DNA of 55,224 nucleotides from Bacteroidales bacterium (lineage in GTDB: Bacteria; Bacteroidota; Bacteroidia; Bacteroidales; BM520): contig JAISNV010000015.1 in assembly GCA_031276035.1 (NCBI GenBank), positions 1-55,224 of the forward strand. The letters are read 5' to 3'. The stretch's first letter is position 1. Each line of letters begins with the position of its first letter. The notes under the pieces are model-generated. The model did not search any database. It was not told where the DNA came from and worked only from the letters and a program-made list of their open reading frames with translations. Shown in pieces: positions 11,380 to 20,711 of the stretch. Made by a program: the position numbers and the translations under genes.

Positions 11380-11790
11380 TCAAGTAAGGATTCTACAAAA
11401 CAGAAAAATATAACAAAGAACGTGTTTGGAATTTAAAGCGGCAAAACTAAGATCAAATCTTGACAATCCTGCCAATTTAGCAATAAATTCGTCATAATCG
11501 ACATTAAGATTATAAGATTTATCTTGTTGGTTCTTGCGCGCAAAAATATAATTCTGATTGAAATTTGTTTGGAGGTTGAAATTCGGTGAATTATCAACGC
11601 AAGAGAATGTCAGTAAATAATCATCTAATAAGTCTTCATAATTATCTTTAGAATTATCATAGATAGTTCCAAGCTCAGAACTAGAGTTGAAGTCACCGCT
11701 ATATTTACTTTCATTTTTATCAAAAATATTGGTTAATGAGAATATAAATACAGCAAACAGTAATGCCGATAATAGTTTTTTTAATTTCAT
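11380..11790 (-). CDS. Small exported protein of unknown function
   Basis: 136 residues with a convincing signal peptide (MKLKKLLSALLFAVFIFSLT) and a mature part rich in Asn, Ser, Asp and Phe with no recognisable domain. The C-terminus ends with a short hydrophobic stretch containing two Cys (KHVLCYIFLFCRIL). There is no operon partner within 100 bp downstream, and upstream lie 218 AT-rich bases without a gene. It could be a real lineage-specific exported protein; the absence of homology keeps confidence moderate. Confidence 0.45.
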   Translation of the reverse strand: MKLKKLLSALLFAVFIFSLTNIFDKNESKYSGDFNSSSELGTIYDNSKDNYEDLLDDYLLTFSCVDNSPNFNLQTNFNQNYIFARKNQQDKSYNLNVDYDEFIAKLAGLSRFDLSFAALNSKHVLCYIFLFCRILT

Positions 11791-12008
11791 CTCGCAAAAA
11801 ACTCTGCAAATATAATATTAAATATGTATAAGGCTAACATTTTTTTTGAAAATTTATTGTAAGTTATCAAAATAATTTTTTCAAGAATGATTTTATTATC
11901 TATTAATAATACTAAATACTCTACATATTAAACTATTAAAACAACCGCTTTATTCAAAAATCAAATTTTGATATTTTAAATAAAATTATTCATTGTAAAA
12001 TGAAAATA

Positions 12009-15000
12009 TTACTCCAGCATAAAATGCAGTCTATTCTGCAAATTCACTTCCGCCATACCGCCGTCAATATCCAAATAAAGTAAATTCATTTGAGGATATA
12101 TTTTTTTGACCCGTCGTGCAATCCCCTTTGCAACAACATGATTAGCAATACATCCGAAAGGCTGTACGCAAACAACATTATTAATTCCCTGTCGGGCATA
12201 ACATGCAGTTTCTGCCGCAATACACCAACCTTCTCCAAATTGATTAGATAAATCTAAAATTTCCGAAGCATATTCGGCACGCATAAAGACAGACTCATTC
12301 GAATGGTAAAAACGGAAATTCCGCATAATCTTATCAAAAGTATTAATGCGCATATTCATATATTTTAACATCAAAGGATTAAAAGCCTGCTTCAACATAC
12401 TATTTCTATTAACACCATTAATCACGTTCGTTTGAGAATTAACGAAATACTGCATAAAGAAATCAATAAACGGAGGCGACACAACAATCATATTTTTCGA
12501 ACGTAACCAATCGGTAATATATGCTTGTCCGTAATTGTTGTATTTCACATAAATTTCTCCAATTAGTCCGACCTTAGAAAATTTCTTTTGATTTACATCC
12601 AATGAATTGAAATCGGCAACAGCCTGCTCTAACAATTTGGGAAAGCGCTTTCCGTCATTATCAAGAACTGCCTCTACACCTTTATTGATATAAAGATCAA
12701 AAAGTTGTTGCGACTCTCCCTTATTTTTCTCTCTTACAACAGTTAAACTATACAATTGTTGTAAGGCATCAGCATATAATAAAGTCTTAATTAGAATATC
12801 AATTATTTTGGCAATCGGAATTTTGAAAGCCTTCTGATCATTTTGATATACTCCGGTTCCTACAACAATAACGGGAATATCAGAAAATCCGGCATTCTGC
12901 AATCCAAGTTTAATTTGAGCAAGATAATTCGTTGCCCTGCATTGTCCGCCGGTTTGTGTAATTGCAACAACAATATTATTCAAATCATATTTTCCCGATT
13001 GTAAAGCAGCAATAATATCACCCAAGACTAAAGTCGAAGGATAGCAAACCTCATTATTACCGTATTTTAATCCAAGTTCTGCAGAATATTTATTTGTTTT
13101 CGGAAGGTTAATCAATTCATATCCGGCCAGTTCAGCAATAGGAGGAATAAACGGAGATAGAAAATCCGAGAACCAAGGCGCTAAAATTGTTTTTTTCTTA
13201 TCTTCCTTAGTATATGCAACGCCATAACCTTTATATATATCCGTATTTTTATTTTCCGATGTAATATTGGCCGCTTTTAAGGATTCAATTAATGAACGTA
13301 AGCGTAACCTGATTGAACCCGGACTTGCAATTTCATCAATACGAATAATCGTATGATTTTTTCCTGCTTGTTTTAATATCTTAGTTACTTCTTCCATAAA
13401 GAAAGAATCAGGGCCGCAACCGAAAGAGTTTAATTGGATTAACTGCACATTCTGAGGAAGTTTTGCCGTTTCCATTGCCGCATGCACTACTCTATTCGGA
13501 TACGACCATTGTGAGATAATATTAAGATTGTTAAAGCCGCTCTTTTCATCCGTAATAAACACATCATCCGTAAAAACTTCTATTCCGAGATCCGATAAAA
13601 TTTGTCCTACTTTCTGATGAATCAAAGGATCGGCATGATAAGGGCGAGCCGCAACAACAAAAACCCATTTTCCGGCTTTCACGGCTTTTTCAAAAACCGT
13701 TCTTTGTTCTTCACGCAACTTAACTTTAAGAGTTTCTCTTTCCCGCATTGCTTTCTCAAACGCATTTTCAAAAACATTCTTATCAACATTAAATTGAGAT
13801 AAGTAATCGAAACAAACTTTTTTTAGAGCCTTAAAATTACTGAAAGTTATGACAGGTTTATCAAATGGAATCCCGAACTTTTCTTCAGGATCCATTGCGC
13901 TGAAAATAACGTCTGGATAACCGCTCACAACAGGACAATTAAAGGAATTATTCGAATTATCGAATTCTTTTTCTTCCTTAATTACCATCGGATAAAAAAT
14001 TCTATCTACTTTTTGTTCTGCCAGCAAATGAATATGTCCGTGTACAACTTTTGCGGGAAAGCAAATATTATCGGACATCACACTGCCGACTCCTTTCTGA
14101 TACATTTCAAAAGTTGATTCGGGAGAAAGAACCGGTTCTATACCGCATTCATTCAACAGAGTATGCCAAAAAGGGTAATTTTCGAACATATTTAAAACAC
14201 GCGGAATACCTATTTTTATTTTCGAATGATTTGATGAGTGATTTTCACGTTCGAATAAGATTTTATTTTTCAGATCGAAACCATTAAATCCCTTTGCCTC
14301 TGCGGATTTTTTATTAAAGAAAATTTTCTCACATTTGTTACCCGCAAAACTAACATTTCCGTTAGTAAATTTAAATCTCAGAACAGAACATTTATTTGTA
14401 CAACCATTACATTGGGTTTCTTTAGTTTCAATAGAATCCATGTCGGGAAGAAGCTCCAAACCTAAGAAAGAAGTTTCTTTTTTATTTTGCTGCCACATTT
14501 TACGGGCATATAAAGCGGCTCCAAGCGCCCCCATCAACTCAGGATAGTCTGTTGAACTAACATTCTTTTCAGATAATAATTCCAACGCTCTGTAAACCGC
14601 ATCATTTCGAAAAGTTCCGCCTTGTACTACAATATTATCTCCCAACTCATTAAGATTTGAAATTTTGAGTACTTTAAACAAACAATTCTTTACAACTGAA
14701 TATGCTAACCCGGCAGCAATATCACCGAGCTCCGCATTTTGTCGCGAGGCTTGCTTTACTTTGGAGTTCATAAAGACAGTACAACGCGAACCCAAGTCAC
14801 TCGGATATTTTGCCAAACAAGCGGATGATGAAAATTCTTTCATATCCATATTCATCGTAGCCGCAAAATTCTGTAGAAATGAGCCGCAACCAGAGGAACA
14901 AGCTTCATTAAGTTCAATATTCGAAATAACGCCCTTATTCGTAAAAATAGATTTAATATCCTGACCGCCAATATCAAGAACAAAAGAAACATTAGGATCA

Positions 15001-16253
15001 ACATATTGTGCTCCCGATAAGTGCGCCATTGTTTCAACAATGGCGTAGTCTAAGTTTAATGCCGACTTAATGAGATCTTCACCATAACCGGTAGCAGCAG
15101 ACGACAATAGATTTATTCTTATATTCTTTTCTTTTGTTTTTTGATAAAAATCATTTAATCCTTCTAAAACTTTCTTCAGAGGATTTCCTTCATTGGCATC
15201 ATAATAAGAATAAATAATATTCTCATTTTCATCCATTGCCAAAATTTTCGTAGTAGTTGAACCCGAATCAATTCCAAGAAAGCAATTTAAATTCTTATCA
15301 TTCTCAAGCGGAGCTATTTTTAATTTTTTGATATTACGATTTACTTTCCAAGTCGAATAATCTTTTTCGTTTTCAAATAAAACCGGAAGAGTATCTTTCT
15401 GGGAATTATCATTAATATTCAGTTTTTCAATCAATTCATTAAGATTGAAAGATTTTGATTCATATTCATCATAAAACACACAACCTAAAGCAGAGAAATA
15501 TTCGCTATTCTCAGGCACAATCAAATCATTATCATCTATTTGTAGTAAGTTTTTTAAAGCTTTGCGTAAAGCGGGAATAAAGGTTAGCGGCCCGCCGATA
15601 CATAAGATTTTTGCCTGAAGATCATGACCTTTTGCAAGAGATGTAATACTTTGTAAAGCGACAGTATGAAAGATAGACATTGAGATATCTTCTACAGGGA
15701 CGTTACGACAAATAAGATTTTGAACATCTGTTTTTGCAAACACACCACATCTTGAAGCAATTACGTATAACTTTTCAAATTGCAAAGCTTTGTTGCCCAT
15801 TTCCTCAACTGAAATATTAAGCAAATCCGCCATTTGATCTATAAAGGCACCCGTACCGCCGGCACAACTACCATTCATTCGGATATCAGGATGATTTTCA
15901 TTATCAAAAAATACAATTTTAGCATCTTCGCCACCCAAATCTATTAAAGTACTAACATCTGGATACAATTTTTTTGTAACTGCTACCGAAGCAATAACTT
16001 CTTGAATAAAAGGAATTCCAACTCGTTCCGAAACGCCCATTCCGGCAGAACCTGTGATAGCTATTGAATAATCAATATCTGAAAAACTTGTTGAAATTTT
16101 CTTTAATTCTTCCGACAACACTTTATTAATATTCGCCTTGTGTCTTTTATAAACCTTGTATACAACATCATTTACAGAGTTGACAACAACAATTTTTAAA
16201 GTTGTGGAACCAATATCGATTCCTATTTTATATGTCATATCTTTATTACTCAT
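12009..16253 (-). CDS. 2-hydroxyacyl-CoA dehydratase activase-like multidomain ATPase (BadF/BcrA family, double activase)
   Basis: 1414 residues. The N-terminal third holds two consecutive BcrAD/BadFG ASKHA-type ATPase units. Each has a phosphate-binding loop (IGIDIGSTTLK; LGIDSGSTTTK), a Gly-rich DLGGEDAK/DIGGQDIK strand, and the Cys pairs that bind a bridging [4Fe-4S] cluster between monomers in known activases (NGSCAGGTGAF with SRCGVF; ACSSGCGSF with GSRCTVF). A CNGCTNKC Cys cluster follows. Then comes a DUF2229-like region (IGIPRVLNMFENYPFW) and a C-terminal part resembling the dehydratase component (CYPSTLVLGDIIAAL; GGQCRATNY). Family members use ATP to drive one-electron transfer in reductive or radical chemistry. 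Such giant fused forms are common in anaerobes, but their substrate is unknown. It lies 21 bp after the TetR gene and is probably controlled by it. Confidence 0.85.
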   Translation of the reverse strand: MSNKDMTYKIGIDIGSTTLKIVVVNSVNDVVYKVYKRHKANINKVLSEELKKISTSFSDIDYSIAITGSAGMGVSERVGIPFIQEVIASVAVTKKLYPDVSTLIDLGGEDAKIVFFDNENHPDIRMNGSCAGGTGAFIDQMADLLNISVEEMGNKALQFEKLYVIASRCGVFAKTDVQNLICRNVPVEDISMSIFHTVALQSITSLAKGHDLQAKILCIGGPLTFIPALRKALKNLLQIDDNDLIVPENSEYFSALGCVFYDEYESKSFNLNELIEKLNINDNSQKDTLPVLFENEKDYSTWKVNRNIKKLKIAPLENDKNLNCFLGIDSGSTTTKILAMDENENIIYSYYDANEGNPLKKVLEGLNDFYQKTKEKNIRINLLSSAATGYGEDLIKSALNLDYAIVETMAHLSGAQYVDPNVSFVLDIGGQDIKSIFTNKGVISNIELNEACSSGCGSFLQNFAATMNMDMKEFSSSACLAKYPSDLGSRCTVFMNSKVKQASRQNAELGDIAAGLAYSVVKNCLFKVLKISNLNELGDNIVVQGGTFRNDAVYRALELLSEKNVSSTDYPELMGALGAALYARKMWQQNKKETSFLGLELLPDMDSIETKETQCNGCTNKCSVLRFKFTNGNVSFAGNKCEKIFFNKKSAEAKGFNGFDLKNKILFERENHSSNHSKIKIGIPRVLNMFENYPFWHTLLNECGIEPVLSPESTFEMYQKGVGSVMSDNICFPAKVVHGHIHLLAEQKVDRIFYPMVIKEEKEFDNSNNSFNCPVVSGYPDVIFSAMDPEEKFGIPFDKPVITFSNFKALKKVCFDYLSQFNVDKNVFENAFEKAMRERETLKVKLREEQRTVFEKAVKAGKWVFVVAARPYHADPLIHQKVGQILSDLGIEVFTDDVFITDEKSGFNNLNIISQWSYPNRVVHAAMETAKLPQNVQLIQLNSFGCGPDSFFMEEVTKILKQAGKNHTIIRIDEIASPGSIRLRLRSLIESLKAANITSENKNTDIYKGYGVAYTKEDKKKTILAPWFSDFLSPFIPPIAELAGYELINLPKTNKYSAELGLKYGNNEVCYPSTLVLGDIIAALQSGKYDLNNIVVAITQTGGQCRATNYLAQIKLGLQNAGFSDIPVIVVGTGVYQNDQKAFKIPIAKIIDILIKTLLYADALQQLYSLTVVREKNKGESQQLFDLYINKGVEAVLDNDGKRFPKLLEQAVADFNSLDVNQKKFSKVGLIGEIYVKYNNYGQAYITDWLRSKNMIVVSPPFIDFFMQYFVNSQTNVINGVNRNSMLKQAFNPLMLKYMNMRINTFDKIMRNFRFYHSNESVFMRAEYASEILDLSNQFGEGWCIAAETACYARQGINNVVCVQPFGCIANHVVAKGIARRVKKIYPQMNLLYLDIDGGMAEVNLQNRLHFMLE

Positions 16254-16274
16254 TATTAAAAGATTATCCTTAGT

Positions 16275-16880
16275 TTATTTAGTTTTTACCGCATTTATAA
16301 CAAAATCAATAATAAACCTTTTATGATTATCTAACATTTCATAGTATTCCGCCGGTTTTTTGCCGGTAACTTGTGTGATTAATCCACCCAACATAAATGG
16401 AAAAACACAAAGAGAAAGAATGCTCAACAAAAGATTTTCGACCGGAACTTCTTTAATATTTCCTTTCTTGATTTCTTCACTAATACGTTCTCTCAATGTT
16501 TCAATGATTTCAGGAGGATTTCTTTTGCTTATTATTTCCATAATATGTTCCGGATGTTGATTAATTTCATTCAGTACAAATATTGGAAGCTGATTATATT
16601 GCATCAACATATCATAATAAGATGTTACCCAAGAATCTAACAATTCATAAAAAGGAAGATCGGAATGAATGATACCGAATATTTTATTAAGTAAAATATT
16701 GACGGATTCATCAAATATAATTTCGAACAGATTTTGTTTCGAATTAAAATAATAATTCACCATTGCCACATTCACACCGGCTTCAGATGCGATATCGCGA
16801 ATGCTGGTTCCCGTATATCCTCTTTCGATAAACAGTTTACGAGCTACATTCAGAATGCGAGTTTTAACTTCAATTTCCAT
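16275..16880 (-). CDS. TetR/AcrR-family transcriptional regulator
   Basis: 201 residues. The N-terminal helix-turn-helix is textbook: ILNVARKLFIERGYTGTSI then RDIASEAGVNVAMVNYYF, followed by NSKQNLFEIIF. The C-terminal ligand domain is helical and not assignable to a ligand. I use the ATG at 16880 (MEIEVKTRIL); a GTG at 16898 would add six residues. It precedes the large activase gene in an apparent operon. A perfect palindrome just upstream suggests autoregulation of both genes. Confidence 0.9.
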   Translation of the reverse strand: MEIEVKTRILNVARKLFIERGYTGTSIRDIASEAGVNVAMVNYYFNSKQNLFEIIFDESVNILLNKIFGIIHSDLPFYELLDSWVTSYYDMLMQYNQLPIFVLNEINQHPEHIMEIISKRNPPEIIETLRERISEEIKKGNIKEVPVENLLLSILSLCVFPFMLGGLITQVTGKKPAEYYEMLDNHKRFIIDFVINAVKTK

Positions 16881-16900
16881 TTTATCTAATTTAATCACGA

Positions 16901-16918
16901 ATTAAACGATCGTTTAAT
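16901..16918 (-). promoter_or_regulatory. Perfect 18-bp palindrome, probable TetR operator
   Basis: ATTAAACGATCGTTTAAT reads identically on both strands. It lies 20 bp before the chosen TetR start codon and just downstream of a TAnnTTTG -7 box, so a bound dimer would block early transcription. The length and symmetry are typical of TetR-family operators. Binding by the adjacent regulator is an inference. Confidence 0.7.
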
Positions 16919-16930
16919 AAAAATATTTTG

Positions 16931-16938
16931 CAAATATA
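16931..16938 (-). promoter_or_regulatory. -7 promoter element for the TetR-activase operon
   Basis: The reverse complement reads TATATTTG, matching the Bacteroidota -7 consensus TAnnTTTG. No clear TTG lies at the ideal upstream distance, so only the -7 half is supported. The palindrome at 16901-16918 would overlap the transcription start. Confidence 0.45.
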
Positions 16939-17064
16939 AATATTTATCTTTTTTTATGTTCGATGAATGTATATTTATTATTTAGATTGATAATTTACGT
17001 ACGTTCCGCTAAACAAAAAACCTACCCTGACCGAATTAGGAAACGGCACTTAAATTTTCATTAT

Positions 17065-17083
17065 GGCGAAATAAAATTTCGCC
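17065..17083 (+). promoter_or_regulatory. Short hairpin/inverted repeat upstream of the eCIS locus
   Basis: GGCGAAAT (17065-17072), a three-base AAA spacer and ATTTCGCC (17076-17083) form a perfect 8-bp inverted repeat. It lies about 36 bp before the first eCIS start codon and 10 bp before a TAnnTTTG-like box (17093-17100, TAATTTTG). It could be an operator overlapping the -33 region of the eCIS promoter or, if transcription starts further upstream, a leader hairpin. Confidence 0.45.
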
Positions 17084-17118
17084 GCATAAAAATAATTTTG
17101 TCAAATATATTCATCACA

Positions 17119-17721
17119 ATGATTAATTTGGCAGTTACAACATTTTCCTCATTATTATCCGATTACCTGAAAAAAGTTTTCAAGTTAAATGAAGATATTG
17201 TAACTATAGTGCCGTTAATAAATCAAGAAAAAACGATACCTTCCAATAAAATTCATATTTTTTTGACGAATATTGAGCGGGAAACCGGTAGCGGAATAAA
17301 ATTCGGGCAACAAAAATCAGGTAATTATTATAAATCGGGAGGTCCTTCGTGGCAGTTGAATCTTTATCTTATGATTGCCGCGGTTTTTAATGAAAAACAA
17401 TACGAAGAATCATTGACAATAATGTCGGGAGTTACTATGTTTCTGCAATCAAATAACTCATTTCTTATTACGAATACCGTTACAAACATTAATGTAGAGC
17501 CTGTTAATCTTTCATTCAGTGAGTTATCCAATTTGTGGAGTATTTGCGGAAATATGTATTACCCTTCATTGTTATGTAAATTGAGAACTCTCAATATTGA
17601 TAGTGAAGAAATAAAACATTTCGGACGGATTATCAAACAAAAAGATGTAGTTGCCGATAAAAAGAATAAAATTCCGGAAGGATATACAGAAAAGAACAGG
17701 AACAAAGAAGAAAAGAAATAA
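17119..17721 (+). CDS. eCIS cap/terminator protein, DUF4255 (Pvc16_N, Afp16-like)
   Basis: 200 residues. MINLAVTTFSSLLSDYLKKVF is the typical helical start of the DUF4255 family, followed by a core with ALxxIERE-like FLTNIERETGSG, the strand GPSWQLNLYLMIAAVF and NLSFSELSNLWSICGNMYYPSLLCKL. Afp16/Pvc16-type proteins cap the end of the tube and sheath away from the baseplate and set or terminate particle length. An upstream frame extension to 16963 exists, but its Arg/Lys-rich residues are unlike the family, so the ATG at 17119 is chosen. It is the first gene of the locus. The Lys/Glu-rich tail (KKNKIPEGYTEKNRNKEEKK) is a variable extension. Confidence 0.88.
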   Translation: MINLAVTTFSSLLSDYLKKVFKLNEDIVTIVPLINQEKTIPSNKIHIFLTNIERETGSGIKFGQQKSGNYYKSGGPSWQLNLYLMIAAVFNEKQYEESLTIMSGVTMFLQSNNSFLITNTVTNINVEPVNLSFSELSNLWSICGNMYYPSLLCKLRTLNIDSEEIKHFGRIIKQKDVVADKKNKIPEGYTEKNRNKEEKK

Positions 17722-17734
17722 ATAGCTGAAGATT

Positions 17735-18451
17735 ATGAGTAGCTCTGAAAGATATAAACTGTGGATAACAATAAGCATTGCGCATGAATATTATGCCGGA
17801 ACATATTGCCCTGTTAACTTAGAACCTTTATCGGAAACACAACTCATTTTAAAAAAACACAATATGCTGTTTATTAGACAAAAATCAACGCAATGGGACT
17901 TGTTTATTGAAAATATGTTTGATCCGGGTGATTTGTTACTCAATGAGTATAAACTTATTTTCGGACTATATCCGCAATCTGAAAAGTTTTATTATTTATC
18001 CCAAGAATCCGCTACCGAAAACGATGCATTTTCCCTAGAAGAAGCTCCTATGTCAAAAGCTTGGAGAAATGTTGAATTGGATTTGCAACATATTATAAAT
18101 AATAAATTACAAAAGATAGATATACATATAACAAGTCCCGAAAAATATTATGAATATATTTGTATTCAGAAATACCATAATTCAAATACAGAGTTAAAAT
18201 TGACGGATGAACGAAATCTCGTGGAGTTCAATAAAGAAGAATTTCAGCCTATTGCAGATATTCAAAATGCAATACGGTTTGTATCAACAGAAAAAATAAA
18301 ACTAATAGAAACTAACAATAATAAAATACAATTATGGGAAATCAGAGATAGCGGAGAGAGATTAATAAGTAATTTTATCCCTATCCCGCGAGTTGACGAA
18401 AAATCTCTAATCAGTCCGCAAGATACAATAACAACATATTTCTATTTTTAA
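17735..18451 (+). CDS. eCIS-locus protein of unknown function
   Basis: 238 residues, 13 bp after the DUF4255 gene and 19 bp before the sheath gene, so cotranscribed with them. The N-terminus (YKLWITISIAHEYYAGTYCP) reads as a beta strand ending in an HEYY turn and is followed by ETQLILKKHNMLFIRQKS. The rest looks like a beta-rich soluble protein with no signal peptide or membrane helix. I do not recognise a named domain. Its conserved-looking position next to the cap protein makes a structural or cap-associated role plausible, but that rests on context alone. Confidence 0.65.
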   Translation: MSSSERYKLWITISIAHEYYAGTYCPVNLEPLSETQLILKKHNMLFIRQKSTQWDLFIENMFDPGDLLLNEYKLIFGLYPQSEKFYYLSQESATENDAFSLEEAPMSKAWRNVELDLQHIINNKLQKIDIHITSPEKYYEYICIQKYHNSNTELKLTDERNLVEFNKEEFQPIADIQNAIRFVSTEKIKLIETNNNKIQLWEIRDSGERLISNFIPIPRVDEKSLISPQDTITTYFYF

Positions 18452-18470
18452 TAAATTAAATTTACATTTT

Positions 18471-20528
18471 ATGGCAGTAATGAAAACACCCGGGGTTTAT
18501 ATCGTTGAAAAAAACGCTTTCCCCAATTCAGTAGTAGAAGTAGCGACTGCGGTTCCGGCTTTTATCGGTTATACCGAAAAGGCTGAAAAAAACAACAAGT
18601 CGCTACTGAATAAACCCACACGGATTACATCCATGGCAGAATACAGAACTTATTTCGGAGACGCACCGTTGCCAAAATTCGAAATAAAACAGGTTGATAA
18701 CCCGGAAGGTAATAAGGTTTCCGTAAATAATAAAAACTACGGCATTAATCGTACGGATAAATTTACTTTCTATTACAACATGCTTCTATTTTTTTCCAAC
18801 GGCGGCGGTCCATGCTACATAGTTTCGGTTGGTGAATACTCGGATGACGGAATAAAAAAAGCCGATTTGCTTAACGGAATTAAACCGTTAATTAAGGAAC
18901 TGGAACCAACTATGGTGGTTATTCCAGAGCTTGTAAATCTCGAAAAAGCTTCGGAATGTTATGAAGTGCAACAGGAAATGCTCAATCATTGCGGAAACGT
19001 AATGCAAAACCGTTTCGCCGTATTTGACATTTTCGACGGGTACAAAGACATCGGAGAAGGCATTATAAGTAATTTCAGAGAAGGTATCGGAAGTAATTTT
19101 CTAAATTACGGGGCAGCGTATTATCCCTGGATAAATACAACAATAGTGGCTGAAAACGACGTGAATTATACTAACATAAATGATTTCAACAATTTTGCAG
19201 GTTTATTACGTGATCAACTTAATGATGAAATACCCGGCGATGATCCCAAAAAGATTGAGATCGGGAAATTTATAGACACTCTTTCGGAAAAAAGTGAAGA
19301 AGAAATCCCCTCAGATATTGAGAATTTTCTAAAAGAATGCTTTAAAGGTGTCTTTGATACAGTGTTGGATAATCCGATAAAGGGAATATCAGAACTTGAA
19401 GAAAGCAAACTGAAAAATTTATTAAAGAAAACCAGAGATGAATCTACTGATGAGGTTTCAAATAAATTCACCGACGAAATAATTGATTTATTATGCACAG
19501 GTATTAAGAGTAATGGTTCTTTAACTGATGTGGAACAATTATCCAAAGAAGTTTTCAAGACATTAGAAGCACCTGCATTTTCAGAGGATGATTTAAAAAT
19601 ATTTCTGGAAGAAACCATCAAGTATTACGTTATAGACAATTTTGAAAAGTATCCTGATAAAGATCTGAAAGAATCTTTAAAAACACAAATTGATTCTTCT
19701 GAAGAGACACTAAATGAACTATTTTCAGCAGTTAAAAGTAAATTTTCCGAAGAAGTATTAAAAAGCGACTCCATAGAAGAAGCCGATATTCTATCCGAAA
19801 AAGTTTTTAAGGCAATGTTAAAAGAAGAAACTAAATCCGCTTCTATCCTGAATGTGAGTATTGAAAAAGAAAAAGCAATGGCTCATAAAGTTTTGTTTCA
19901 AACGAGTACTTTATATAAAGAAAGCATAAAAGAGATGACACGAATGCTTAACAGGTTGCCGGTTTCTGCGGCAATGGCAGGAATTTATACAATGGTTGAT
20001 AATACTAAAGGTGTATGGAAAGCTCCGGCTAATGTAAGTATTGCAGCTGCCGAAAGTCCTACCGTTAATATTTGTCATGAAGAACAAGAAGACCTGAACG
20101 TTCCGGTAAACGGAAAAGCTGTCAATGCCATTCGTTTCTTTACAGGAGAAGGCATAAAAGTATGGGGCGCAAGAACATTAGACGGAAATTCTCTCGATTG
20201 GAGATATATCAATGTTCGTCGCACCATGATAATGTTGGAAGAATCGGTTAAAAACGCTGCAAAAGCATACGTTTTCGATCCTAATGACGCAAATACGTGG
20301 GTAAATATGAAAAGTATGATAGGAAATTTTCTAAATGGAATATGGAAACGCGGCGGTTTAGCCGGAGCAAGTCCGGATGATGCCTATAGTGTTTACGTAG
20401 GATTAGGCGAAACCATGACATCGGAAGATATTCTGGAAGGAATCTTAAGAGTAACCGTTTTAGTAGCTATCACCCGTCCGGCGGAATTCATTGAAATCAC
20501 ATTCCAACAACAAATGCAGAAGAGTTAA
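18471..20528 (+). CDS. eCIS contractile sheath protein (phage tail sheath family) with a large insertion
   Basis: 685 residues. The N-terminus (KTPGVYIVEKNAFPNSVVEVATAVPAFIGYTEKA) and the C-terminal 190 residues (LPVSAAMAGIYTMVDNTKGVWKAPANVSIAAAES; GVKVWGARTL-like; RRTMIMLEESVKNAAKAYVF) match contractile tail sheath proteins of eCIS particles. The sheath stores the energy that drives the inner tube through the target membrane. Residues about 248-468 form an acidic, helical Ser/Glu/Lys-rich insertion that looks internally duplicated (LSKEVFKTL and LSEKVFKAM). It replaces the shorter segment usual between the YYPW region and the conserved C-terminus. Only one sheath gene is present, whereas Afp/PVC loci have three. 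The gene is followed by a repeat-filled gap of 183 bp. Confidence 0.93.
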   Translation: MAVMKTPGVYIVEKNAFPNSVVEVATAVPAFIGYTEKAEKNNKSLLNKPTRITSMAEYRTYFGDAPLPKFEIKQVDNPEGNKVSVNNKNYGINRTDKFTFYYNMLLFFSNGGGPCYIVSVGEYSDDGIKKADLLNGIKPLIKELEPTMVVIPELVNLEKASECYEVQQEMLNHCGNVMQNRFAVFDIFDGYKDIGEGIISNFREGIGSNFLNYGAAYYPWINTTIVAENDVNYTNINDFNNFAGLLRDQLNDEIPGDDPKKIEIGKFIDTLSEKSEEEIPSDIENFLKECFKGVFDTVLDNPIKGISELEESKLKNLLKKTRDESTDEVSNKFTDEIIDLLCTGIKSNGSLTDVEQLSKEVFKTLEAPAFSEDDLKIFLEETIKYYVIDNFEKYPDKDLKESLKTQIDSSEETLNELFSAVKSKFSEEVLKSDSIEEADILSEKVFKAMLKEETKSASILNVSIEKEKAMAHKVLFQTSTLYKESIKEMTRMLNRLPVSAAMAGIYTMVDNTKGVWKAPANVSIAAAESPTVNICHEEQEDLNVPVNGKAVNAIRFFTGEGIKVWGARTLDGNSLDWRYINVRRTMIMLEESVKNAAKAYVFDPNDANTWVNMKSMIGNFLNGIWKRGGLAGASPDDAYSVYVGLGETMTSEDILEGILRVTVLVAITRPAEFIEITFQQQMQKS

Positions 20529-20534
20529 TTCAGA

Positions 20535-20701
20535 TGAAAATTGAAAATTGAAAGGTAAAAGGTGGAATGTAAAAGATACCAACTCTCACCTTTCAACCCT
20601 CACTTTTCAAATAAAATAAAATAATAATAATTCATGGAAGACGAGAATTAAAGCAAAGGAAAAAACACTTTCGCTTTTCAATTCTCACCTTTCAACTAAA
20701 A
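20535..20701 (+). repeat. Heptamer-type repeat tract between sheath and tube genes
   Basis: The sheath-tube gap begins with ATTGAAAATTGAAAGG-type units and ends with TCTCACCTTTCAA-type units. The same GGTGAAA-like motif family thus occurs first in one and then in the opposite orientation, with an AT-rich centre. It is the leftmost member of the repeat family that marks the rest of the eCIS locus. Copies here are degenerate. Confidence 0.6.
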
Positions 20702-20711
20702 CAAAAATACT

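Noticed and set aside
16963..17118. N-terminal extension of the DUF4255 protein
   Set aside because: The 52 extra residues are basic and unlike the family, and an inverted repeat and a -7-like box lie inside; the ATG at 17119 fits better.
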